Notes: generated by a model from the letters alone, not told the origin. A stretch of 64,000 nucleotides of DNA from Cheilinus undulatus (GCF_018320785.1 NC_054882.1:23378719-23442718); one strand, 5' to 3'; counted from the stretch's first letter, positions 34,431 to 48,500 are shown. Translations and numbers: made by a program.

Positions 34431-34930
34431 CATAGACTGTAGAAAGAATTGGACAAACCACATGTGACGTTTATCGTCTGCTTGCAATAGGCGGAGTAAA
34501 ATGGCTTTTGAAGCCAATCCATGGATGCTTCCATACTGAAATCGCGGTCTCTACTGAAGTTTGGATCAACTTAACGGCCCGCCCACTAAGCGCGACTTTC
34601 TGTCAGCCTGCTAGCTAGCATACCAGTTGACAGGAACGGAGCCTCTGCCTGCCGAGCTATCTGTCAATCAAATGAGACGCGCCAATCACCGTGAAGTGAG
34701 GTTTATCCTAAATATAATTCAAACGATCGTGGTACAGAAAAATTCACCCCCCGTACAGTGAGAGCACAATAAGACTAGCTAATGAGACACATTTGGTGTT
34801 TTGAACCAGGCTGTAAGCCAGTTTATTTTGTGTGTCAAAACCGGCTGTTTTACATGTGTGCAGACAGAACTTCCGGTTTTCCTGCAGCCAGCTCCAAGTG
34901 GACACTCGCGGTATAGCAATTTTTTGCACT
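34431..34930 (+). repeat. dispersed repeat, ~500 bp, second inverted copy at 56765-57285
   Basis: It begins CATAGACTGTAGAAAGAATT and includes CAATAGGCGGAGTAAA, TTGGATCAACTTAACGGC, GCTATCTGTCAATCAAATGA and TGAACCAGGCT. The reverse complement of 56765-57285 follows the same order with small gaps. There the sequence lies inside a hAT element (56605-57649), so this copy is probably a fragment of the same family. Confidence 0.65.
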
Positions 34931-36479
34931 TCCGCATTGGCTTCATTTTTTAGGACCTGAGGTTGCCGCTTGGTCCCAACAACGCCTACATAGGTGGCCT
35001 TCACATTGCCTGACCTAAATACTTGTTTGTAATGTCACATACAGATATTACAGTTCTCACAGTTTCATCAGTGCTGTATTCACAAGTTTTCCCCCCAACA
35101 GCACATAATTTACCACAACAACAACAGTGCTTGATCCATACATATTTCTGAAACTACACTTCAAAGCAATCTTGCTATCAGCTCATGAGCATTTCTGAAC
35201 ACGATGTAGTTCATGTCTTTTATGCTGTACAGGGCCTTTTGTTAGGCTTTAAACCATCCTAAGAAATTTTCAAGGCAATAAGATGCAGTAAGTATTCAGA
35301 AAAAATAAACCGAAATAATAAATGTGTGCATGTGCAGGAAAAGAAATCTGCAGATGCATGCAGTATCATGAATTTTTGAGCAAAGAACCGTTGAACCTCT
35401 TTAAGGCTGATGTTAAATGTTGCCAGATTGCAAACCTAGGTGTCATGTTTCTTCTGGGCTCTTGGCATCTTAGCTATCATAACTTTCTGAGGCAACATCT
35501 CCTTTTTCTAGTGCTGCTTTTGCTTAAATTTTACAAGGAGGGTGGTGGGACAAATTCCAGATAAAGTTGGGTTATTGTGGAATCAGTATGAATACTTTAA
35601 GGAGTAATGATAGCACAGCTTCATAACATCACTCGTGCAAAAACACCTTCTTAAAAGGACGAAAGCCTGTCCTTTGGTTTGGCAAGTTTCTATCTCGACA
35701 ACCTCTATGGGGATTGGGGAAGCTATAAAAATCTAACCTATTGTACAAATATGATTAATTCTGACTCCCTTGAATAAGATGACGTTGGACAAAAGCCAGC
35801 ACATCTCTCCAAATGGCTGACAACAAATATTTAAGAGACTGTGTCCACTTTTGAAAGTCAAGGGCTGTTTCTAGAAACCCTATCTGGTTTAACTTACCGC
35901 AAAGACCTCAACCAAGCAGAAATTCAGTCACACTCCACCTAAAAAAGGGCTTCATGTGCAAAAAATAGCCATTTCACGAATGTAGAGCTTGTTCGTAGGT
36001 GTTAACTTCACCCACTTCCGTTTGAGTTTACATGCACTTGAACAGTTGTACTTAAACTAATTAAAACAATGAGAGGTGCAACATGCCCCTGACAAACGGG
36101 CCATTAAAGATTTTTAATGTTGCATCTTCAGATCTGTACATGAGTAAATAGAAATAAATGTGTTTATTTTCTTTGCAGTTTCTTGCAGGCTTAGCTGTTG
36201 AGAACTGAGAGCCCCACAAACAACTTCACAACCACTGTTTCCTTCCTGTTTCCAACTGAAACCATTTTTAACACTCATTGTTCATGTGTCCACTCTTAAC
36301 ACACTAAAATCTTTTTTGCCAGACATAGAATATTAAAAGTGGAAGGTGGCTCTTAAAGAAGCTCTAAGCATTGTGTTATCTCTGTGTCACAAGTAAATAT
36401 TAATCTACTATAACGTAAGAGCAATATAAAAAAGTTGAATAAGTAGATAGGTATCGACTCTGCTATTATCTAATATGAA
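34931..36479. other. intergenic, nothing recognised
   Basis: No exon, RNA gene or clear repeat terminus was found. Open frames are under 90 codons. Confidence 0.4.
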
Positions 36480-37420
36480 AAAACCCCTCGAGCATCTTAT
36501 CAAGAACAAAACAACATTAAGACTGTTAAAAATGTTTCCAGCTGCTGCACAGTCTTGGGTCTTCTTTTTCTTATTTTGTCTATTATTATGCTCCAAATAT
36601 TATCTATTGGTGAAAGTTCTGGACTGGAGGTAGGCAAGTTCAGCACCCGAACTCTTCTACTGTGAAGCCATGCTGTTGTGATGGATGCGGTATGTTTTTT
36701 CATATTGTCTTGCAGAAATATGCAAGGCCTTCCGTGAAAGAAACGTCTTGATGGGAACACATGTTGCTCTAAAACCTCTATCTACTTTCCGGCATTGATG
36801 TGCAAAATAAAAACAGTTTCAGATATTGATTCAGCTGACCACAGAACAGTTTTCCTTCTTGCCTCGGTTCATTTTAAATGAGTCTTGGCCCAGAGAAAAT
36901 GTTGGGGTTTCTAGATCCTGTTCAGATATGGCTTCTTCTTTGTATGATACAGCTTTAACTTGCATTTGTGAATGGTATGGCCCACTGTGTTAGCAGACAG
37001 TGATTTCTGGAAGTGTCCGGGAGTAATTTCCATTACAGAATCATGCCTGCTTTAATGCAGTGCCGCCTGAGGGCCCAAAGATCACAAGCACCCACCTCTG
37101 ACCTTCGACCTTGCCCCTTGCACACAGATTTTCTGAATCTTTTGATGATGTTCTGTACTATAGATTGTGGGATATTCAGTCTTACAAATTTATGCTGGGG
37201 AACATTTTTCTCACAATTTTTAGACACAGTGTTTTTTTTTTTTTCAAAGATTGGTGAACTTATGCCCATCTTTACTTACAAGAGACTCTGCCTCTCTAAA
37301 TGCTCCTTTCATACCCATTTTTTTGTTTGTTACAACACTTTTTATGTTTTCTTGGTTTTGTTTTCTTATAAGCCATTTACAGGTTTCCTCTGCACCTGAA
37401 ACGTTTTTTTATGTGCCAAG
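36480..37420 (-). mobile_element. Tc1/mariner transposon remnant
   Basis: The minus strand at 37033-37269 encodes the helix-turn-helix part of a transposase (NIPQSIVQNIIKRFRKS, then WALRRHCIKAG). At 36500-36760 it encodes the catalytic end (DNMKKHTASITT, then SSPELSPIDNIWSIIIDKIR, with D in place of the NPIE glutamate). Several breaks lie between them. Confidence 0.75.
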
Positions 37421-37589
37421 TATTGATATTACAGATCATTACAGTTCATTAGTTTCCCCCAGCAGTGCTGGGTTTCAGCAGCTTTTAAATATTTGTTCTG
37501 AGTATGGGCTAAAATGAGATGTTCAATTTAATGCCAAAAAGAGCAATTATTACTTTTTGTTTTTTAATCAAGTTGAAATGATGATCTCC

Positions 37590-37815
37590 TATCCAGGGAC
37601 AACTGATTTTGTGGGAAATGTCGCCATGTTTCACGCTATTCCTCAGTAGCTGCTACGTCACGTGTTTTGTTGCTCTGATTGGCTCGTAGAGTTGTGACAA
37701 ACAGAACGTTCACCCAGTCTGAGTTTTTTTCAAAGCCTCTGCCTTTTCCCAAACGTTTCCTACTGAAGCTTTCCCAGATGGATGTGTGAAACACATCCAT
37801 CTGGCGTGTCAGGTT
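37590..37815 (+). repeat. hairpin-ended repeat, copy 1
   Basis: Shared with copy 2 are GTCACGTGTTTTGTTGCTCT, then GATTGGC, ACAGACAGAACGTTCA-like words, a TTACCCAAA/TTTCCCAAA word, and a terminal hairpin at 37774-37804 (14-bp stems, 3-nt loop) followed by CGTGTCAGGTTA. No coding sequence is present. Confidence 0.65.
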
Positions 37816-38977
37816 ACATAAAACCACCCGAACTAAAAATGGTTTAAGCAGTTTTCAAACTGAATTTGAACAGCTGACAAACTGTGCTGATCATACTTTC
37901 AGTGCAGTACTGATTTGCTATCAAAAGTTTCTTTCTGCATAAGAAGGCATCCTAAATGAAATAAAATCTGATCAAATGTAACATTTTTATCTGCTCCCTT
38001 GACCAGAGGCTGGTGCACACTGAGACAATAAAAAGTTGGTGGTGTAGCTCTAACAAACCAACAGATGGTGCTAGAGTCAAATAACTGAGGCTAGCTGACT
38101 CCCTGCAGTGGCCCTGAGTCTTATTAAAAGCAAGTTGGCCTGTATGACTCGCAACTAATCTTTCTCTTTTGAAAGGAAGGAGATATTAAAGAGACAGGAC
38201 ATAAAAAATCTCATGATACACTTCTATTGTGATAAAGAAGAACTTTTAATCTTGTACAGTATATACAGTATGTACAATATAGGATTCTTGGATGTTGGAC
38301 AAAGCTTAGATTCAGTGCAGAGCGACCTTAAAAAGATAAAACACATCTATTTTAAGGAATATCTTTCTATAATGCACTTACCTAGAATCTGAGTGAGAGC
38401 TGCTGTTCAGACTGAGCTGAGAAAAGAGGAAAACTACAGGAGTGACCACCCATAAAGTTTATACGCAGACATTAAATTGTGTGTACAGTATGTTCCACTG
38501 TTTTTAACCATGTGATCACAACATCAGATTACAAGAGCTCATTCAACCATTCATTCTCTGATCACATCATTTTTGGTCCTAAATGTTTGAGGACAACAAC
38601 AAAGGAGATCAATCAAATAAATCAATAAAAAAAAATCTTTATAGGTAAGTCTAACAGATTCTACATGTAACATGGAAACTTAAATATGGTAGATAAGTTT
38701 GCATCCATTGAGACAGATCTTAAAAGTAACTGATTCTAATTATGATGAGAAAAGAAAATGTGCAGAACCATCTTCATTAGGTTTAATCCCTGACTGCAAT
38801 AGACTCTCTTTAACCCAGGGAGGATTAGGATATTTCTGGAGGACCAATGAGAATTTCTGAGGCCTTTGATCATGTCACACTCCTCTAAAAATACTCCCCC
38901 AGGTTTCTTTTCTGCACCTGATGAGCTTTTTCACTTGTGTTTTGCTTCTGTCATCAATTTAAAACAAAACACTAAAG
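37816..38977. other. intergenic, nothing recognised
   Basis: This is AT-rich sequence with no gene signal. Confidence 0.4.
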
Positions 38978-39677
38978 CAGGGGTGTCAAACTCATATTGG
39001 GTGGGGGTCCAAAATTGCTCAAATAACACCTCTTGAGGGCAGAAATTTTTTCTTTAAGCAACATCAACATGACCAAACACTGAAATATATATATATATAT
39101 ATATATTTATATAGGCTGCTTGATTATTTATGTCTTGAAACTATCGTTTGTTAGATACAGTGTCTATCAAAGTATTTACCCCTGTGGAAATTTCCCCCTT
39201 TTATTAATTTTATAAATCAGTCATGGTCAATAGTTGGCTTTACTGACAAAAAAAATGACTGATAAATGACTGACCTAATCCAACAGAGGTAAAGCCAATT
39301 GCTGCTCGCCGTCTCACAGTTAGTGAAATGGGGATCACATGAGTGTGGTGAATGTGTCTCAAGTGATTGTAGTATGACGACACCTGGGTCTGGAAGGTCC
39401 AGTCACTGGTAAATCATTATTCCTGGCTACCATTACAACATGAAGACAAAAGAACACTCCAAGCTACTCAGAGCAAGGTTAAGAAAAGTATAAGTCGTGG
39501 ATGAATTTTAAAAAATCCAAGGCACAATTCATAATATATTGGTGAAATTCTAAGTTAGAAATATTTCAATTAGTAAATATTTGATTAATATTTTGCAAAA
39601 TTTTACTTCATTTCCCCAAAGCATATTTTGGGCCTGATGAGACCTGCTGGCCCCAGGCTTTAAGTTTGACAGCTGTG
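38978..39677. mobile_element. hAT-type MITE, interrupted by a Tc1-like piece
   Basis: The left end is CAGGGGTGTCAAACTCA; the right end read on the other strand is CACAGCTGTCAAACTTA. The flanks CACTAAAG (38970-38977) and CTCTAGAG (39678-39685) match at 6 of 8 bases. A Tc1-like fragment sits inside. Confidence 0.65.
39155..39540 (+). mobile_element. 5' part of a Tc1-like transposon
   Basis: The start is TACAGTGTCTATCAAAGTAT, a leader matching 19801-19835 in reverse, then the transposase start codon at 39440 with MKTKEHSKLL. The frame breaks soon after. The rest of the element is absent. It is nested in the hAT MITE 38978-39677. Confidence 0.65.
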
Positions 39678-39685
39678 CTCTAGAG

Positions 39686-42554
39686 CTTGATTTTTTGTTC
39701 TTGTTTTTTATAAAGGAAACCAGCATAGTCAGACAAGTTCATCTTACTGGATAAATATTTGTATCTCATGTATATTAAACAAATAACTCACTAGATATCT
39801 CCATTTTAAGTACATTTGAGCTCATAAACTCACCAGGAGGCTACTGTGTTTTGGTCCTCACTGGTAGTGTGACATAATCTGGCCACAGTGCTTCTCCACC
39901 TGTATTTCTGTGCTGGGCCGTTTCAGACTGGCAGCATGAGAGCTGCGTCTCACACTGGGAGTTTGGAGACTTGAGGTCTTGCCTGTTTTTCTCGGCACAC
40001 CTCAGGTGGTTATAGGTCAGAGCAGTACAACGTCACGTCTCGCTGTCCAATGTGACTGCACTCCCATTCGGGGGGAAACAAACCCTCACATCTAATGGTG
40101 GTGGGCTAGAAAACTTCAGTAAAAGCCATTTTGTTGCGTTTTGTGCCTTAAACAATCAAAAAGCCACAATTTAAGGCATGTTTCCTTATTCTCAAATGAT
40201 GACAGAGTGTCAAAGATAGTTCTGTGACTTTTTGCTGAAACTAGAGAGGGCTAAAGTGGGCAAATGTTGGACCGTAACTGTGTTCTTAATGACTTTAAAC
40301 TATCGATCGCTCTGTGACAGCAGGAGCTTTATTCTGTCTGCCTGTTAACAACTTTTTCACACATTCCCTAACTTATTAACCACATTACGTGTTAAAATCC
40401 AACACAAAGAAGGTATGTGATGTTGGTTTATGATATCTCCAGTCACAAGATGGGACTGTTTGTCCAGTATGATGGAGAGAGACTGAACACACCCTCATGT
40501 ACATCTATAATTTTATTTATTTCATAGAAGTATTTTTTCATAAATACCAACATTATATGTTTATCTCACTGGATTTTTGCTCCCAATAACTGCGTAACCG
40601 TACGGTTTTCATATTCTAAGCTTTTAAATCCCTAATGACCCAAACTTTCCCACTGACTATCGTTCGTTTTAAGGAATGTTTTCCCCCAGAAGGGGGCGGG
40701 GCCAGTATCGTTTGGGCAAAGTACCCGGATGGGTTGTTCTGGTGGCTCAGCCAAAATAGACACGAAACTTATAAAGAGGGCGCCATATCTTCATTGTTGT
40801 AGCAAATATGTACTTTCACATTGGTAGAATTTGTTTGCAATCTGATTTTTGATAACCCTGACGAAGGCCACAAGCTAAAATGCTTGCTGTTCTCTAAATT
40901 TCTACTACTTCTACTTCTACTGGAAGCTTTCAAAATGTCACAGGAAAGATAAACACAGTATGAGTGCACTTCTGGTTTGTGCTTTTAAAAGTAAAAGCTT
41001 GTTTTAGCATTTATATGGGGAAACTACCTTTGTTTTTATAATGTGTTTTTGTTTTGAAAAGCCCCTGGCACGGTTCCACTATAAACTGGATCAAGTTACT
41101 TGTTGAGAGGTTTATCACAGTAAAACTTATGAAGAATCACAGGGCTTTGTCAGCTGGGAGACACAGCCAGCACGCAGCACATTCACACCAGGTATGAAAG
41201 CTATGATGGTTTATACCGGAGCGGACACGTACAGCAGCTGCATAAATTGTACGGGCCAGGGAGCGCTGTGGCGCTGAGTTAAAATCCACCTTAAAATGCA
41301 GATATCTAGTAAGTGTTTTTGTTCAGTAAATATTTAAGAAATATCTATCCAATCAGATGAATTTGTCTGGTCATGCCAGGTTCCTTTCAAGTAGATTTGA
41401 AGGAGATTTGTGGCCTCAAAGATTGCAGCTTTTCCTGTTCAACTCTCATTAAGAATTCCAGAAACCTTTAGCAACATCAGTGCTATTTTTATTTATTGCT
41501 AACTTCTCTGCATTGAAATAAAAGTAAAACAAGATGTTAGGATAAACTTACCAAGGAAGCATGTCATTGTATGTACTGAGACATATATTAAAACACTGTG
41601 CAGTTTATTTTTTGCAAATGCCAAGGTCAGACTAGACAATCTTTTTTATCTCTTCTAAGGATTACTGTGTTAGATTAGGCAATCAAGGAGTCTTAAATTC
41701 GTGCTATGACTTGACATGACAGTCGTATCCAGCCAATCACCACACATGATTTGATGATGTTTGGAAGGAAGAGGAGCTGGGCCAGACCACCCCCATACGG
41801 TACTCTACTCTGTTCTTTGTCTGCTTCTTACTTGGTGCCATTTGTCTTTCTTTTTTGATCGGTCTGTGTTGTCATAGTCCTTCTACAACACATCATAAAT
41901 ACAGAGTTGTTGTTGCCAAAGCTCAACAAACTATTCCTGTCTTATATTTCCATCTTATTGCACGGACTTCCTTATTCTTCTTTCTCCTTGCCATTTGGTT
42001 TGTTTATATTTGTGACTTTTTCACATGCAGCGTGCTCTGTTCTTTTATCGGTCAACTTCACTGATGAGACAGAACAAATCATAGAAAGTAGACAGGAAAA
42101 CCAACCATGCTAGACTTTCTGTTGGGAGGTCATGAGGCGTCTCAGATGTGGCCTTGATTGAAGACAAAATTATCAATTTTCAAAGCAGATGGGTCCTTAA
42201 ACCTTACAAATGCCAAATCAGAGTCTAATCTTGCTTACAACTATTAGTCTGACCTTGATCAGCCAGCAGAATTACTCGTTTAAAAAAAGGCTGTATGAGA
42301 CTAAAACTAAAAAGGAGAACGTGAACACAATCAGCTGAAGTTGAAAAAAAAAACAAATATCTGTCAGTCTGTCGTCTCAGCATCTCTCTGTATCAAGAGC
42401 TGTGAGGCAGAGACTCTGACCAGCAGCAAAGTATCACAGTAAAGTCCAAACTGTTTCGTAGGTTCACTTTCGTCCACGTCTGACCTCCAGGTAGCTTTTC
42501 CTTCCTCCACTCTGCCTTCCTCTCTCTCCATCTCTATTAATTCTTCAGTTTGTC
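39686..42554. other. stac 3' flank / intergenic
   Basis: This contains the stac 3' UTR of unknown length directly left of 42555. No convincing polyadenylation site or other gene could be placed. Open frames at 41855-42113 lack family signal. Confidence 0.4.
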
Positions 42555-45500
42555 TCAGATGATCTCCAGAACGTCACAAGGTACAAACCCTCTTTTCTTC
42601 CCGCTCGCCACTTTGATGAAGCCGCCGCGTTCGCCCTCACTGCCCACACAAATCTGAGGAGGCAAAGAAAAATGTCACTTTAAGGTGAAAAAGCAACAGA
42701 AGGAAAGATAGCTGACCACAAAGTGAGATTAGAGGGCATTCCTGGTCTGTTGAACCTAAAGTCAGAATAGCTCTCTTTCATCCCAGCTAGATCAGACTCC
42801 AATCTCATGACCTGGCTTGGACCAGATTTTGCTCGGTAGTGGCTATAAAGTTTATTCTTTTTAATAAATAACTACCTGGGAATATTTTGTCTGGTGATTA
42901 TGGAGCTTCAGTTTGGGAAATATGTTTATGGAAACTGTTGTTCTCATGACATTACTTTTGAAAAGTCACAGAATAAAGCTGTGCAGTTTGATAAACACAA
43001 GCTGTGTTATCATCATATCCCGAGTCTGCCGTATACCTCTCTCCTGTGTTTGTCTGTTATTTCTTCATTAACTGTGCAACTATGTCACTTTTGATTCGGC
43101 AGATCATCACAGTAAAAGAGAGATGAGGAGATCTCCAGAAAATGATGTATTTATGTTGGTCCAATTATATTAAAACCTGTGTTTGGCACAGCTGGTTTAT
43201 AACAAAAACACAGCCTGTGTGAAGAATTGAGTCGTCTTTACGTATATTTAAAAATATTTGAAAATAGATTTAAAAAATATAGTGATTTAGAGCAGCTGTT
43301 TGTTTTACATGCAGTTTTATCATTTTACTGTCTCCTAAGCTTGCAAACAGTATTCTATCCATTCAATTAATTTTTGTGATTCCCTTCAAATGGCAACTTT
43401 TATTTTTAACAAGTAGATGGTTAACAAGAGGGGAGTGCATTTTGATCATTTACCAGTCAAAAAGGACAGCATCTCTTGTTATAAGACCTGCTGCCCTTCA
43501 TGTTTGAATGTCAGATTTTCATTTATAGAATGAGATCTGATACAATGTCTGATTTATTTGGAGTCTGAAGCCATGTAACGTTAACACATTTTAAATCCAT
43601 CATTTAAGAGAGGGTGTTTTGAGGAACTTTAGTTTCCTTCCATCTCCTTATTTCACTTACTACCCCTTACAATAACAACAGAACACATTCTCTCTGCATG
43701 TTTGCTTTAAGCCCTCTGTAACATCCTCTTATTTAAATGTGGCTGGAAAATAAAAGCAGCAGGTCATGGACTCGTCTTGTTTCCAGTGGTTTCATCTCCA
43801 CTGGGGGTTGCTTGCTAAAGTGTCCTCTGGGTCCCAACATGCCCTGGAAATCATTGTGGGAAAAAAAGAGGGTCTAATCTGAGTACAGCTATTTCACCAA
43901 AATGCTAATCTAATGGTAACTCTTGAGAGGAAACCTCTGTGAGTCACTTCAGTCGAGCTGTTTGGCGAATAAAAGTGAGCGAGGGAATAATCAGTGAAGG
44001 TAAGAGGTGATGTGGGAGCCAGGGCAGGGTATTAAGACGGCTGAAGAGCTGCTGGATAATGGGAATCTGATGGGTTCTAATGGCTCAGGTGAGATCATGA
44101 ATTACACACAGGTGTAATGTAGACATTTTAATTTCCCCCATAAAGGTCATTGCATCCTCTACCAATGATGGTGACATTATTCATAGGATTAACGCTGCTG
44201 ATGTTTGGGCTAAACAATCCATCATGTATTTCGTCTTTGTTGCTTCAAGAGACGGCAATTAATCAAAGACTGCTCGGATAATCACTAGGGTTTAAGAAAG
44301 ATTATTTATAATTCTTCGAGGGTTGCTTATGTTACAAAGAAACACAAGCTGAAGGCTGACTTCTGTGTTATGTCACTGCTTCCCCTGGTAGGCCTAGGAG
44401 GTACTGAGGCAAGCTAGAGGTTATTTAGGATAAATACAATTCATAAACATGATTATGAAATTCAAGTAAAGCTTTAAATGATCATGAAAAACTTGATTAG
44501 AGGAATATATTTTCTTAAAAATACCCAGTTCTAAAAAAAAACAAAAGGAAGATTATACTTGCAGATCACCTTTTTATAATTTCTTTGGTCTGATGTACAG
44601 AAACGGTGTCATGGTTGAACTGGTGTTGGATTAACTGATGACACTCCATTAAAAATTCTACCATGCCAACTGCTTCCCTATTATAAGAGTAAGTATGGCT
44701 TCGGAGTAGGGATGGGCAATTAATCACAGCTAAATCCCGATATGCCCTGTTGCAATTTACAAATTGCAGAAGTTGCAATATTTCTTCAACTTGAAACGTG
44801 TCAAAATACCAGTTGATACCAACTGATATCAGATTTCAAAATAATTGCGATTAGATATTCTAATCATTCTGCCTTAGTTTATTCTATCTAATATTGATGA
44901 AGCTTAGTTTACATAAGCTTAGTTCACAGAAGTCATTCCCCCAACCGCAATCAGCTGATACCGATTTTAACCTCCCAGCTCCCACAGCCAATCACAGCTC
45001 TTTCTCTCAACACAGCAGCCCATTTAAATATGACGTACTTCTCATTAATCCCTGATTGCATCAATGCTGATGCACCACACTGTTGCTGCTGGCAAAGCTT
45101 CACCTCCTCCACCCCAGCCTCCTCCATTATAGCTTAAAGTTTGTTGCACCCTCATTCAGATTCATGCTATGGATTAATTGCTTCTGAAATAATTTTAATG
45201 TTTTCAGTAGACATTGTTATAAATGCATCTATCCATTTGGGGGTTTCAAGCCATGCATTCCCTGGAAAGTCTAAGCATGCTGCTTGACTAACCCAAGGAG
45301 CATCTTTTGAGCAGATCCTTCTCTGCCAAGTAAAACTGCAATGAAAACGGTTTAATGACTGATGAGAGTGTTGCTGACAAAATGTAGGTCATAATATAGA
45401 ATGATTTATTGCTTGAATTTGTTGAGGAAAAAAAATCGCAATTAGATTACTTTTGCGAATTGTTCAGCCCTACTTCGGAGACAGTAAAGTTACTGGGAAA

Positions 45501-48500
45501 GAGTTTACAAAGTCAAAGTACATTTAAAGAGATGAGTATTAGAAAAAAAAAAAATGACAGGTGACCTAGTAGATGCCTGCTCAAAACAAAATAAACAGTA
45601 GCAGCATAATTTGACTAGTACATTACTGTCTCTGAAAACTTCACATTAAAATAGTCTGTTTTTGAAAATAAAAAAGGAGGTAAATACTTGGAGGGCCACT
45701 AAGATTGTTTGGCTTCATTGGGCTTCAGAAAACTTGAGTTATGTGTTTGTACAATACCTGTCCCTCCTTCAAGGTGATCTGACCTTGCTCCTTACAGCCA
45801 ATAAACGTCCTATTGCACCTGAACACTTGGTCCCCAACCCGCACCCTATGAGCAAAGGCTGCTGGGAAGAATCCGATCCTGTCCTCAATAACCCCCTGAG
45901 AGAAAAATAGAAAAAACATCAATCATGAATCAGCTAAAATGTGTAAGAACTGCACAACATATTTCACAATGTCAAAAAACATTACATAAAACTACTGGAA
46001 ACCAAAAACAGCAGGGGCTCTGTTGTTAACAATTCATTATATTTTCCATATACCACTTGTGTCCTCACAGATAATAGTTCAAGTTTGTATGCAGGTGTTA
46101 CAACAGGTGCCAAAGACCAAACAGACCAGCTATCTCTGTTTATCTACAGCATGGAGAGAACAACAACGGTGCTTAAATGATGACTTTCTTCATGGTCTGA
46201 TGGCGGCCACTGCCTCTGTACAGTCACGTTTTGGCTCTTCTGTCTCCCTAATTCATGTGTGTCCAGAGGCAGCCTGTAGTCTTGCTCCTATAATTTATAG
46301 CTATAATTCCATTTTTTTTTTTTTTTTTTTTTTTTAACCAGTCCATGTAATTTATGGAGAGTTTTTAGGCTTACAGCTAAACCAAATTTGCAAAAACCAT
46401 CTTCAAATGTAGTACAATGGATAGAAAAGATTATTTTTGTCATGATTGGATGGGTAAACACTTGTTTTTGATCTAACGTTTTTGTACTTACCTTCCACCA
46501 GTCATCATTTGAGTCGTCAGCCAACAAGATTCTGTCTCCAGCTCTACAATGAAAAAAAAAAAACAAAGGAAAAAACACAATCAGAAAGTTACACTCCTGT
46601 TTTCTGCATGGTGGGCCTGGTGAAAAATATGCTGCAGGCTCTTTCTGGCTTCTTCTTTGTGGGGATGTTGAAAAAATGTCTACATATAGAAGACAATTAC
46701 AGGTGCCTCTCAAAAAATTAGAGTAGTGTGAAAAGTTCATTTTTCCCCTGTGATTTAAGTCAAGAAGTGAATCTTCTATAATTTCTAGATTTATCTCATA
46801 CATATTGAAATATTTTTAATATTTTTGTTTTATTCTGGATGATTATGGCTTACAGCTCACAAAATTATCTCAAAATTTTTTAAATATCACAAAACACAAG
46901 TCCAAAAAAGGATTTATAATACAGAAACATTAACCTTCTGGAAATTATGCTTATTTATGCACTCGGTAATTGGTTGGAGCTCCTTTTGCACAAATTACTG
47001 CATCAGTGCAATCTGGCATGAGGGCGATCAGTCCGTGGTACTGCTGGAGTGTTTATGAAGCCCAGGTTGCTCTGATAGCCTTCAGCTCATCTGTATTGTT
47101 GAGTCTATTCACTGTGGACAGGTGCCGTCATGCTGGAAAAGGAAATCAGTATCTCCATAAAGCTTTTCAGCAGATGGAAGCATTAGGTGTGCTTAATCCC
47201 CTGGTAGAGGGCTGACAGCATTGACCCTGGACTTGATAAAGCATAAAGCAGTGGACCAACAGCAGCAGATGACAGACAGGAAAATTCACAATGGATTCCA
47301 AGCATCTTGGATTCTGATCTTCCTCCAGACTCATAGACTTTGATTTCCAAATGAAATTCAATTCATTAACTTTCATCTGAAAAAAGACTTTGGACCACTA
47401 AGTAATGGTCCAGTTCTTTTTCTCCTTATAGCCTAGGTGAGACGCTTATGACATCATTGATTAAGGTTGGGCTCGACACTAAGAACACCATCTGTGAGCC
47501 GTCTTTGTGGTGGCTCTTGATCTGCTGACTCCTGCCTCAGTCCACTTCTTGTAAGGCTCCCCTAAGTTCTCAAATCTGCTTTATTTGATAACTCTCTGAA
47601 GGCGGAGCTAATCCATGTTGCTTGTGCTCCTTTTCTTATCACACTTTTCTCTTCCAGTCAACTTTCCATGAATGTGCTTTGATATAGCCTCTGAGAACAG
47701 CCTGCCCCTTCAGCAGTGACCTCCTCGGGCTTACTCTCCTTATGGAGGAAGACAATGATTGTCCTCTGGACATTTGTCAAGTCAGCAGTCTTCCTGGTGA
47801 TTGTGGTTGTGTGCACTGACCTGGAATGAGAATACAGGCTCAGGAAACCTTTGCCAGCTGGATTTTTCCACATTAATCCAAGAAAGTGGATTTTTGATTT
47901 ATGTGAGCTGTGATCGTCAAGATTAACAGTGTTTCACAATGTATGAGATGTATGACTTCTGAATCTAAATTCAGGACCAAGAGTCCCTTCTATTTGCTGT
48001 AAAGTAAAGCAGATTTCAGATTTAAATGGGAATGGAAGTACTAAATCCTGTTTGCTGTAAGTAGTTTTTCAGTATCCAGGAAAAAACATGAATCATTTAA
48101 TCACTAGCATCTGTTTGAAGCCATTGGCTAAAACTGACCAATAAAAATCAGAAGAAACAAGCAGCCAAATGTTGGTTTACGTAATTTCCCTTCCTCTTCC
48201 TCTGGTGGTTAAAGTTACAACGCTGGCCATATTCTGTCTGATGACACAGTGACTCACAAGGCACTGCTTGTTGTAGGTGAGACAAAACTCAGCATGCAGT
48301 GTTGTAAATCTACCAAGGCAATAAAAACAAAGTAAATACACATCCCACAGCCACACAGAATAAAAAAGTGGGTTTTCTATCTTTGTATTTAAAAAGGCAA
48401 AACTCATCAGCATCACAATCACTATGTACTCAAAGGTAATCATGTAATCAGAGCATGAGGAAAACTAATCAGAAACCTGATTTTCTCTTAAAACAAAAAT

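Noticed and set aside
37013-37517. Plus-strand open frames of 128 and 88 codons
   Set aside because: Antisense to the Tc1/mariner transposase remnant.
46288-46803. 171-codon minus-strand frame
   Set aside because: Only 46492-46543 is a real stac exon; the rest is intron read-through including poly-T.
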